The notes under the pieces were generated by a model, which was not told where the DNA came from, did not search any database, and saw nothing but the letters and a program-made list of their open reading frames with translations. Below, piece by piece: positions 20,449 through 27,947 of a DNA stretch of 31,761 nucleotides. Source of the stretch: a virus; the IMG/VR virus record IMGVR_UViG_3300007960_000102, positions 1 through 31,761 of that record; one strand, 5' to 3'. The first letter of the stretch is position 1; each line of letters begins with the position of its first letter. Both the position numbers and the translations under genes were made by a program.

Positions 20449-22152
20449 ATGAATTATTCATTTGAAAGTACTATAGGCTCGTTAAAACTTGGTGTTATTA
20501 CAGGAATAAACACCAATACTTTTGCGTCAAAAACTGTCACTTTTAACATTAATGAAGAAATAATAACTTTTGGTAGAGAAATACTTGTAGGTCGATCCAA
20601 ATCCGTAGACGTTTTTGTTCCTTCTTACATAGGTACTCCCGCCCTATTCGGGGTTTCTGGCGAAACTAAGTACAGATTGTTATCAAACTACAGTGGAAGT
20701 GGAAGTATATTTGTAGATATTTTTTCGAGAAACTATGATTTTAAATATAAGGGCCGTGGATCATTAAATCTTAATGATGATAAAAAATTAACAAATACTC
20801 AAGGATTTAGAGCTCCATATAAAGCATCTGGTACATTTACTATTTCTGGAATAGGTGGATATAATTTTGAAATATCTCAATATATTTCTATTGGATCACT
20901 GAGTCTTTATGGGGATTCTTTAAATAGAAAAATTTCAGTTTATGGTTATTATGGTGACTCTGGAGAATTTGCAACTTCTGGATCAATTGCAATTTCTCAA
21001 CAAACAAGTTTAACCAGAGAAAAATTAAGCAAGTCTTATTCTGGTTCTGGTGAAATATTATCTACATCAGTAAGTGATCTTAAGAAATCTTATGCGTATG
21101 GTGGTAATGGAAATATTTCTATATCCGGAACAACTTCAGAATCTACTTCGATAAATTCTCCAAATAATGTACAGTTATTTACTTTCTCTAATTCTTCTCA
21201 GAATAGTTTTAGTAAACCGATTATAACAGATACACCAATTTATAGTATTTCCGGATATTCTTCATCCAAAGTTGTATATTCAAATATTAGTAGTGTCCAA
21301 ATTTCAATAAATGGATCATCCACAAATAATCAATTTATACTATCACCCACAACTTCTACCGCTTTATTCAGATTTACAAGATATGATGTAGATAATACAT
21401 ATGATACTTGCGATAGTGAAGACATTAAATGCGACAATCAAGATTCGGCTACATCTAAAGTCAGTTTTAGTCCTTCACAAGGATTTGGATTATTTGCATT
21501 TGATGGCGCATCTAACACTCAAATTAACTCAACATATTCTTATAACGCATTAAGTACATATCAATTATCTGGATCTTATAGTGGATTTAAATTTAGTTAC
21601 TCCGATATCGGAAGTGGATCACTATATGCTTTATCATCTTATAATGCAGTTGATACTAAAAATTATACTGGACAGATTGCTACATTAAATATTCTAGGTT
21701 CATCACAATCATCTGTTACAAGATCATCACCTTCTTCTGGTCATTTATATACTATATTTGGTAATAGTCTTGCAAAAATAGAATCTGAATACTTCATTGA
21801 TTCGAGTGGATTAATTAATTTTGGAGGTTTTGGATCCACCAGAAAACTATCAGTCTATTCCAAGGTTGGTTTAGTAGATTTTAATTTATATGGAGAATTG
21901 AATTATCCCGATGTCAGATTTGTACCATCTACTGTAACTGGGGGGTCTATTAATATTTCTGGATACTCTGAAGAATCAATTACTAAATTATATGTTAATA
22001 CTTTTAATACGTTATTTAATATTTGTTTTGGATTTGAATCATTCTCAAAATCTTCCTATGTTGGAATTGGATCGATATATGTTCAAGAAATAAATGCTCT
22101 CACTATCAATAATCCATATCAGATACCAAGAACATATGTTTCTATTATTTAA
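20449..22152 (+). CDS. Gly/Ser beta-repeat structural protein of 567 aa
   Basis: About fifteen short repeats of the form SGxhxhxG are visible: GSGSIFVDI (82-91), GRGSLNL (102), ASGTFTISG (126), SIGSLSLYG (147), TSGSIAIS (176), GSGEIL (199), GNGNISISG (219), QGFGLFAFDG (344), GSGSLYAL (388), SSGHLYTIFG (429), SSGLINFGG (452), TGGSINISG (497) and GIGSIYV (539). This fits a beta-solenoid or fibre shaft. A cysteine pair (321, 328) lies in YDTCDSEDIKCDNQDS. No signal peptide or membrane helix is seen. It sits where T4 has wac (fibritin), just before gp13, but no sequence likeness to fibritin is seen. It is bracketed by hairpins, with no clear late box or ribosome site upstream, so it may be expressed apart from its neighbours. 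Tail-fibre or whisker-like role is a guess. Confidence 0.7.
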   Translation: MNYSFESTIGSLKLGVITGINTNTFASKTVTFNINEEIITFGREILVGRSKSVDVFVPSYIGTPALFGVSGETKYRLLSNYSGSGSIFVDIFSRNYDFKYKGRGSLNLNDDKKLTNTQGFRAPYKASGTFTISGIGGYNFEISQYISIGSLSLYGDSLNRKISVYGYYGDSGEFATSGSIAISQQTSLTREKLSKSYSGSGEILSTSVSDLKKSYAYGGNGNISISGTTSESTSINSPNNVQLFTFSNSSQNSFSKPIITDTPIYSISGYSSSKVVYSNISSVQISINGSSTNNQFILSPTTSTALFRFTRYDVDNTYDTCDSEDIKCDNQDSATSKVSFSPSQGFGLFAFDGASNTQINSTYSYNALSTYQLSGSYSGFKFSYSDIGSGSLYALSSYNAVDTKNYTGQIATLNILGSSQSSVTRSSPSSGHLYTIFGNSLAKIESEYFIDSSGLINFGGFGSTRKLSVYSKVGLVDFNLYGELNYPDVRFVPSTVTGGSINISGYSEESITKLYVNTFNTLFNICFGFESFSKSSYVGIGSIYVQEINALTINNPYQIPRTYVSII

Positions 22153-22154
22153 TT

Positions 22155-22162
22155 AATAAATA
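22155..22162 (+). promoter_or_regulatory. Late promoter box AATAAATA before gp13
   Basis: AATAAATA matches the T4-type late box at seven of eight positions, just after the stop codon at 22150-22152. By T4 spacing, transcription would start near 22168, inside the loop of the following hairpin and 20 nt before the gp13 ATG. Confidence 0.55.
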
Positions 22163-22188
22163 CCTCTATAAGACTAGGGGTATTTTTT
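22159..22188 (+). terminator. Hairpin with T-run directly before gp13; may also mask its ribosome site
   Basis: AATACCTC (22159-22166) pairs with GGGGTATT (22177-22184) through seven Watson-Crick pairs and one U-G pair, with loop TATAAGACTA and a following T-run reaching the ATG. It would act as a terminator for the 567-aa gene. The right arm also holds AGGGG (22176-22180), the only plausible ribosome site for gp13. Confidence 0.65.
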
Positions 22189-23019
22189 ATGGCGCAGCCA
22201 TCTAGTAGAGTGGAGTTGAAAGAATACTGTCTGAAACAATTAGGCAAACCAGTTCTAGAGATAAACGTAGATGACGATCAAATTGATAATCTAATTGATG
22301 ACGCAATTCAGTATTATCATGAACGTCATTACGATGGAATTGATAGGGTATTCTTAAAACATAAACTCACTCCTGCAACTAAAGGAACTCTTTCTCAATC
22401 TGGTCCTGTAGGGACTTCAACAACATCTGGTGCGATTGTTGGAGCTGGACTCACTTCACTCACTTATGTTGAAGGAGTAAACTATTTACCTCTTCCAGAT
22501 TCGATCATCGGCGTTAATAATATTCTTAAAATAAATTCGAGTACGGTTTCAGACGGTTTATTTAATATTAAATATCAACTATTCTTAAATGATGTTTACT
22601 ATTATGGTGCATTAGACCTTCTCAACTATGCAATGGTCAAGAGATATTTGGAAGATCTAGATTTCCTTTTGAATCCACATGCACAAATTCGTTTCAACAA
22701 GTTAAATCATAAACTTTATCTCGATATTGATTGGTCTGAGGTGGGTGAAAATGAATATGTAATTATTGATTGTTATAGAATTGTTGACCCATCAGATGCA
22801 CCAAAACTATACAATGACTGGTGGTTGAAAAAATATCTTACGGCTCTTATAAAGAAACAGTGGGGTCAAAATATGATTAAGTTTAATGGAGTTCTTCTCC
22901 CTGGAGGGGTTCAATTAAACGGTAGGCAAATTTATGATGATGGGGTTACTGAGATAGAGAAATTAGAACAACAACTTAAGAATGAATACGAATTACCACC
23001 ACTAGATCTTATAGGTTGA
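22189..23019 (+). CDS. 13: Neck protein gp13 (head completion)
   Basis: Homologue of T4 gp13, which with gp14 forms the neck that seals the filled head and joins it to the tail. It has 276 residues (T4: 309). The N-terminus RVELKEYCLKQLGKPVLEIN followed by DDDQIDNLIDDAIQYYHERH is diagnostic, as are the later AQIRFNKLNHKLYLDIDW and DWWLKKYLTALIKKQWGQN. A low-complexity Gly/Thr/Ser insert lies near residues 65-90. The ATG follows the hairpin; gp14 begins one base after the stop, so the two are co-translated, fitting their joint assembly. Confidence 0.95.
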   Translation: MAQPSSRVELKEYCLKQLGKPVLEINVDDDQIDNLIDDAIQYYHERHYDGIDRVFLKHKLTPATKGTLSQSGPVGTSTTSGAIVGAGLTSLTYVEGVNYLPLPDSIIGVNNILKINSSTVSDGLFNIKYQLFLNDVYYYGALDLLNYAMVKRYLEDLDFLLNPHAQIRFNKLNHKLYLDIDWSEVGENEYVIIDCYRIVDPSDAPKLYNDWWLKKYLTALIKKQWGQNMIKFNGVLLPGGVQLNGRQIYDDGVTEIEKLEQQLKNEYELPPLDLIG

Positions 23020-23020
23020 T

Positions 23021-24454
23021 ATGTCACCACTCAATTCTTATTTTTTACAAGGATCTCCGAGTGAGCAGAGACTTATTCAAGATCTAATTAACGAACAACT
23101 TAAAATGTACGGACAAGATGTTCTGTACATGCCTAGAAGAATTATAGGCGAAAATACAGTAATTAAAGAAGTAACTGCTTCAAAATTTGATGATAGTTTT
23201 AGAATAGAAGCATACTTAATGAATTTTGATGGGTTTAGTGGTAATGGGGATCTTCTTACCAAGTTTGGTGTAAGGAGTAATGACGAGATCAATCTTGTGA
23301 TTTCTAAAGAGAGGTATGATGATTTTATCTCACCACTACTAAAATTATGGCCTGAAGATGAAAGAAAAGTTGCATATAGACCACAAGAAGGAGATTTGAT
23401 TTGGTTTCCTCTTGATGAATCTCTGTTTGAAATTAAGTATGTTGAAGGTAAAAAGCCTTTTTATCAACTCAATAATCTATATGTTTACGAACTTAGATGT
23501 GAAAGATTTGAATATGAAGATGAAATTATTGATGTCCCCGAAGTTGATGCAACTGGAATTGAAATTAATGAATCAATAAAAGATCTTGGAAATGTTTATG
23601 CGATTCAGATGGTCGGAACTGCGGCAACTACTGCGGTAGCTACGGTTGGTTTTGCAACTACAAATCCAAATTCCAAGTCCGTACAGTACATTGATCTCAT
23701 TAATGACGGATTTGGATATACTTTTGCACCTACGGTTTCTATATCTACTGCTCCAACTGGCGGTCAAACTGCAACCGCTGTTGCAATTATGACAAGTAGA
23801 TCTACAAACCAAAAACTTGCAATTGATAAGATTCTTATTACAAATCCCGGATTTGGTTATACTTTACCACCAACGGTTACTATTTCTGGTGGTGGTGGAG
23901 GAGCTGGTGGCATTGCAACTGCAATAATCAATACAGGAGTCCTGGGAATTGTTGGGCTTTCTTCTGGTGGAGTTGGATATACTACAACACCACAAGTAAC
24001 GATTCAGAGAGTCTTTATTCCGACTAGTGTCGGAGTATCTTCAAATATTAATAATGCACAGGCAGAGGCAGTAGTTAACTCTAATGGTCAAGTTGTTTCT
24101 GTTCGTTACTCCAACGCTGGTGCTGGGTATACATTCACCCCAACAATATCTTTCACAGATCCCACCGCAACTACTTTTGGCGATTATGATTATAATGAAG
24201 TTGTTACTGGTTCAAGAACTGGCACAACTGGATATGTAAGAGATTGGGATGCAACGAATAGAATACTCAAGGTTGCAATAGTTGATGGAGTTTTTGCAAG
24301 AGGTGAAGCTATAGTCGGAGTAGCTGCAAGTTATAAAGTTTCTACAGTTCAAACGAATGAATTCCAAGATCTCTATGCAGAAAATATTGAAATAGAAGAG
24401 GCTGCTGACCTAATTGTAGATTTCAGTCAAAAGAATCCATTTGGTGAATACTAA
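23021..24454 (+). CDS. 14: Neck protein gp14, with a large beta-repeat insertion
   Basis: The N-terminal ~190 residues match T4 gp14 (YFLQGSPSEQRLIQDLINEQ, MYGQDVLYMPRR, EGDLIWFPLDESLFEIKYVE, YELRCERFEYEDE), and so does the C-terminus (IEEAADLIVDFSQKNPFGEY). Between them (about residues 195-445) lies an insertion absent from T4 gp14, making this protein 477 residues against 256. The insertion carries four repeats: DGFGYTFAPTVSIS, PGFGYTLPPTVTIS, GGVGYTTTPQVTI and AGAGYTFTPTISF, and ends with a GSRTGTTGYV...FARGEAIVGV module. Both kinds also occur in the giant baseplate proteins. The insertion probably projects from the neck as a decoration or collar-like part (inference). Confidence 0.94.
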   Translation: MSPLNSYFLQGSPSEQRLIQDLINEQLKMYGQDVLYMPRRIIGENTVIKEVTASKFDDSFRIEAYLMNFDGFSGNGDLLTKFGVRSNDEINLVISKERYDDFISPLLKLWPEDERKVAYRPQEGDLIWFPLDESLFEIKYVEGKKPFYQLNNLYVYELRCERFEYEDEIIDVPEVDATGIEINESIKDLGNVYAIQMVGTAATTAVATVGFATTNPNSKSVQYIDLINDGFGYTFAPTVSISTAPTGGQTATAVAIMTSRSTNQKLAIDKILITNPGFGYTLPPTVTISGGGGGAGGIATAIINTGVLGIVGLSSGGVGYTTTPQVTIQRVFIPTSVGVSSNINNAQAEAVVNSNGQVVSVRYSNAGAGYTFTPTISFTDPTATTFGDYDYNEVVTGSRTGTTGYVRDWDATNRILKVAIVDGVFARGEAIVGVAASYKVSTVQTNEFQDLYAENIEIEEAADLIVDFSQKNPFGEY

Positions 24455-24457
24455 ATA
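24450..24457 (+). promoter_or_regulatory. Weak late-promoter-like box ACTAAATA before gp15
   Basis: ACTAAATA overlaps the gp14 stop codon (24452-24454) and lies about 25 nt before the gp15 ATG. It is the same variant as before gp8. Two mismatches to the T4 box make it doubtful. Confidence 0.25.
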
Positions 24458-24481
24458 ATTATTACACTACCAATACTTGTA

Positions 24482-25531
24482 ATGATCTCAAATTATTTTT
24501 ATCACGAAATATTGAGAAAGACGATTGTATCTTTCGGCACGTTGTTTAATGATATTAAAATTAAACATAAAGATAACGCAGGGGATGATTTTAGTATCCT
24601 AACTGTGCCGATTGCCTATGGTCCAGTACAAAAGTTCTTGGCAAGAATTGAACAAGTACCCGATCTCAAAAAGAGAGTAGCTATAACTCTCCCAAGAATG
24701 TCATTTGAAATGACAGGAATTCAATATGATCCTTCCAGAAAGTCTTCAACAATGCAGACTTTTAAATCAGTTGATAAGAATAATAATGGAGTGACAAATG
24801 TTTTCATGCCTGTCCCATATAATGTAAACTTCAAACTTTCAATTATGTCCAAATTGAATGAAGATGCTTTACAAATTGTAGAACAAATATTACCATATTT
24901 TCAACCACACTTAAATCTCACTGTTGACTTAGTATCAAGTATTGGGGAGAAACGAGATATCCCGATGATCCTTGAAAGAATTTCAATGGATGATCAATAT
25001 GAAGGGGATTTTACTACGAGAAGAATTTTAATTTATACTCTAGAATTTACTGCAAAGACATATCTATTTGGTCCTGTTGGAAATGGAAATGACTCTCTGA
25101 TTAAAGAGGTTCAAGTCGATTACTATACAAATACAAATAGAGTTAATGCTTCCAGACAACTCAGATATGTTGCTGAGCCAAGGGCTCTCAAAGATTATAA
25201 TAGCGATGAAATTACAGTAATTGCAGAAGATATTACTGAAGATGTTACGGAGTTTAATGTATCTGATGCAACTGCATTGGTTGTTAATTCATACATTCAA
25301 ATCGATGATGAGTCGATGTATATTCGTAAGATTACTGGAAATACTTTATTAGTCAATAGAGCACAAGATAATACTAGTATTGCAATCCATGCATCTGGAA
25401 CTGCAGTAAATGTAATTAATGACGCAGATGACGAATTAATAGATTTAGATGATGATTTTGGATTTAGTGAATATCGTTACGACTATGGCGATGGTAAAGT
25501 TTACAGTACTACTAAAGGAATTGATGTATGA
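24482..25531 (+). CDS. 15: Tail completion / sheath stabiliser protein gp15
   Basis: Homologue of T4 gp15, the hexamer that caps the tail tube and sheath and docks to the neck. Matching segments: NYFYHEILRKTIVSFGTLFN, DIKIKHKDNAGDDFSILTVP, KKRVAITLPRMSFEMTGI and above all ALQIVEQILPYFQPHLNLT (T4: FQIVEQILPYFQPHFNTT), then RRILIYTLEF. It has 349 residues against 272 in T4. The extra C-terminal part (about 245-315) is a beta module (VTEFNVSDATALVV, IQIDDESMYIRKITGNTLLV, NRAQDNTSIAIHASGTAV) also found in the giant proteins on the left, followed by an acidic tail. Its stop overlaps the gp16 start (ATGA). Confidence 0.94.
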   Translation: MISNYFYHEILRKTIVSFGTLFNDIKIKHKDNAGDDFSILTVPIAYGPVQKFLARIEQVPDLKKRVAITLPRMSFEMTGIQYDPSRKSSTMQTFKSVDKNNNGVTNVFMPVPYNVNFKLSIMSKLNEDALQIVEQILPYFQPHLNLTVDLVSSIGEKRDIPMILERISMDDQYEGDFTTRRILIYTLEFTAKTYLFGPVGNGNDSLIKEVQVDYYTNTNRVNASRQLRYVAEPRALKDYNSDEITVIAEDITEDVTEFNVSDATALVVNSYIQIDDESMYIRKITGNTLLVNRAQDNTSIAIHASGTAVNVINDADDELIDLDDDFGFSEYRYDYGDGKVYSTTKGIDV

Positions 25532-25956
25532 GTTTCGAAGATATTGATAAAGCTTTAGATATAGAACCAACAGAGATTAAATCCGAAATTGTAAAATCGG
25601 AAATTTCTCCAATCATAAAAAAAGAAGAATCAGATCAACTTCAAAAAGATTATGAATATTCTAGAGGACAACTTTATTCTATCATAGAAAAGGGTCAAGA
25701 AGCTATTAATGGTATTTTAGAACTCGCACAAGAATCTGATTCTCCTAGAGCATATGAGGTTGCTGGACAATTAATTAAAAACGTTGGCGATGTTACCGAC
25801 AAACTAATCGATCTTCAGAAGAAGATGAAAGATATTAATCAAGAACAAAAAGGATCTGCGCCAACTAATGTAACTAACAATGCAGTATTTTTGGGATCTA
25901 CTGCTGAACTTCAAAAGTTCTTGAAGAGTTCCATGAATCAGGATCTATCTAAATAA
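25528..25956 (+). CDS. 16: Terminase small subunit gp16
   Basis: Homologue of T4 gp16 (164 aa; here 142), the ring-forming regulator that recognises the concatemer end and stimulates gp17. Visible are the central helices KDYEYSRGQLYSIIEKGQEA and NGILELAQESDSPRAYEVAG, followed by QLIKNVGDVTDKLIDLQKKM, a coiled-coil-like hairpin, and a C-terminal FLGSTAELQKFLKS segment. The N-terminal 30 residues are charged and probably flexible. AAGGA at 25515-25519 is a good ribosome site, and the ATGA overlap couples it to gp15. Confidence 0.92.
   Translation: MSFEDIDKALDIEPTEIKSEIVKSEISPIIKKEESDQLQKDYEYSRGQLYSIIEKGQEAINGILELAQESDSPRAYEVAGQLIKNVGDVTDKLIDLQKKMKDINQEQKGSAPTNVTNNAVFLGSTAELQKFLKSSMNQDLSK
25948..25955 (+). 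promoter_or_regulatory. Weak late-promoter-like box TCTAAATA before the 654-aa gene
   Basis: TCTAAATA overlaps the gp16 stop codon and lies about 27 nt before the ATG at 25982. It is the third CTAAATA variant in the window in a comparable place, but matches the T4 box poorly. Confidence 0.25.
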
Positions 25957-25981
25957 AATATAGGAAAGTATTTGCAAAATA

Positions 25982-27946
25982 ATGGATAAACTCACCTTTA
26001 AGGAGTGGTCTATTCTCTCTGATCTGGAAACCATTGCTCCTCTTGGAGAAGACTTTGAGTTTTCTATGGCTCGTGGGGAACTAAAGACTGCAAAATCTGC
26101 TATTGAAAGATTGATGCGTCACCTCAAAGGTGAGGGAGATCTTGAAGCATGGGTTCAATCCAAGATCACTAAGGCATCTGAGTATCTTGATACAGTAGCT
26201 GACCACATGGATGGTGGCGAAGATGATACTGAGAAAAAGAAGGAAGTAAAAGAATCATTCAAGTCGTATAAGTCGGTAGAAGAAATCGCAAAAAAGCATA
26301 AAGTATCCCCATCAGTAATTGAAAAACAACTTGAGATGGGGATGAAAGTTGAACATGAACATACTACTGATAATCAAGTAGCAAAAGAGATTGCACTTCA
26401 ACATCTTGACGAACTTCCAAACTACTATTCCAAACTAAAGAAAGTAGAAAAAGTAAAAGAAGAGTGGTCTGACAAATATAAGAAGTCAATTGATTGCGAT
26501 AATCCAAAAGGATTTTCTCAGAGAGCTCATTGTCAAGGTCGTAAGAAAAAAATTGAAGAGATGATTTCTACCTCTTCGGTTACTGGTAGAAAATACAGAG
26601 ATATTTCAAGTAAAGAAGATCAGGCCGAACTTGAAAAAGAAAGAGGTGAAAAAGAAGAATCAAAGAGAACTTCCGCAAAAAAGAGAAAGGAAGAGTTGAC
26701 CTCTGAGAGACTGACAAAAGGTATTCGTTTCTACGATAAGAAAGGATCTGGTTATATTAAAGATGGAAAGAAAGTTTATGATGAATCTGCAAAACTAGAT
26801 GAAAAGTGTTGGGATGGTTATAAACAGGTTGGAATGAAAAAGAAGGGAAAAAAAGTAGTTCCCAATTGTGTGAAGGAGGAATCTATTGATGAAAACAAGA
26901 GTGGTGATAGTTCTTTGCGTGACTGGTTTACTAAGAGTCGCGCTTCTGATGGCACCCCTGGTTGGGTTCAACTGGGTGGTAAATACGCAGGAAAACCCTG
27001 TGCAAAACAACCAGGACAAACCACAAAACCAAAGTGTGGTTCCAGCAAAATGAAGGCAGACCTCTCCGATAAGGAAGAGGAAAAAGCATTCCGTCGCAAG
27101 AATGAAGAAGACCCAAATCCCGACAGAGAGGGTAAGGCTAAGATGGTTGCGACTGAAGAGAAAGACGCATGTTACTCAAAGGTAAAATCTCGTTATAAGG
27201 TTTGGCCTTCTGCATATGCTTCTGGTGCATTAGTTAAGTGCCGTAAAGTTGGTGCAAAGAACTGGGGCAATAAAACTCAGAAAGAGGGTTATGAGTTTTC
27301 TAACTGGAGAGATGAATTCAGAGCAACTGAGTATGAATTTGTGGATATTGTTAAACCGGATCCAATCGTAACTGGAACTTCCATCCAGGAAATGAATGAA
27401 ATGGTTAGATATTGCCCTAAGTGTAAGAAAAAAGAGACCGCAAAGGAATGTAAGTATGGTGAAGGTTATTGGAAAATGTTCTCAATGCCTGCATCATTAG
27501 ATCCAAATCCATATGACCCAAATGAAGTTCATCCAGCAAATGAAAATGTGAGTTTTGAGATCGGTGGAGGTCATAGACAGTCACAAAGAACTGCAAAAAT
27601 TAGAAATCTTGCAAAGGGTACTACCAATCCTAGAGAAAAGGCCGCTGCAATGAAGAAGTTTAGTGGCCCATCCCTACCACTTGCAGATTCTGTTATTCAA
27701 CCTGGGCAATTAACAAACGAGGACTATCAACGGATACAATCCACTGGTAATGTTTATACTATACTATTTTCCTGGAGAGGAAGACCAATGATGAATATTC
27801 AACTTTTCTTCCCAAATATGAAGAGACCATCAAAAGATGAAGTCAAAAAGGAAATCGAGAAGTTCTATCCAGGCGCAGTTATAATGCAGTGGTATCCAAG
27901 CCCCACAGACCCATCTAAACCAATTGTAGTTATTCCAGGTAAATGA
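25982..27946 (+). CDS. Mosaic protein of paired-cysteine, lysine-rich modules between the terminase genes
   Basis: No single known function. Modules visible in its 654 residues: an N-terminal helical unit (about 31-76, GELKTAKSAIERLMRHLKGE...LEAWVQSKITKASEYLDT); a DUF5661-like unit (about 100-155, GMKVEHEHTTDNQVAKEIAL, HLDELPNYYSKL); CDNPKGFSQRAHCQGRKKK (172-190); CWDGYKQVGMKKKGKKVVPNC (276-296); a DUF5872-like unit (312-390) with DWFTKSRASDGTPGWVQLGG and GKPCAKQPG; CYSKVKSRYKVWPSAYASG (397-415); CPKCKKKETAKEC (478-490); and a C-terminal FSWRGRPMM...IQLFFPNMKRPS unit (about 588-650). Many of these recur in other marine-phage proteins. An AGGA site (25962-25965) precedes the ATG. The stretch near 26930-27250 is clearly richer in G+C than its neighbours. 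Possible roles are a head-internal, scaffold-related or DNA-binding protein; none can be chosen from sequence. Confidence 0.75.
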   Translation: MDKLTFKEWSILSDLETIAPLGEDFEFSMARGELKTAKSAIERLMRHLKGEGDLEAWVQSKITKASEYLDTVADHMDGGEDDTEKKKEVKESFKSYKSVEEIAKKHKVSPSVIEKQLEMGMKVEHEHTTDNQVAKEIALQHLDELPNYYSKLKKVEKVKEEWSDKYKKSIDCDNPKGFSQRAHCQGRKKKIEEMISTSSVTGRKYRDISSKEDQAELEKERGEKEESKRTSAKKRKEELTSERLTKGIRFYDKKGSGYIKDGKKVYDESAKLDEKCWDGYKQVGMKKKGKKVVPNCVKEESIDENKSGDSSLRDWFTKSRASDGTPGWVQLGGKYAGKPCAKQPGQTTKPKCGSSKMKADLSDKEEEKAFRRKNEEDPNPDREGKAKMVATEEKDACYSKVKSRYKVWPSAYASGALVKCRKVGAKNWGNKTQKEGYEFSNWRDEFRATEYEFVDIVKPDPIVTGTSIQEMNEMVRYCPKCKKKETAKECKYGEGYWKMFSMPASLDPNPYDPNEVHPANENVSFEIGGGHRQSQRTAKIRNLAKGTTNPREKAAAMKKFSGPSLPLADSVIQPGQLTNEDYQRIQSTGNVYTILFSWRGRPMMNIQLFFPNMKRPSKDEVKKEIEKFYPGAVIMQWYPSPTDPSKPIVVIPGK

Positions 27947-27947
27947 A

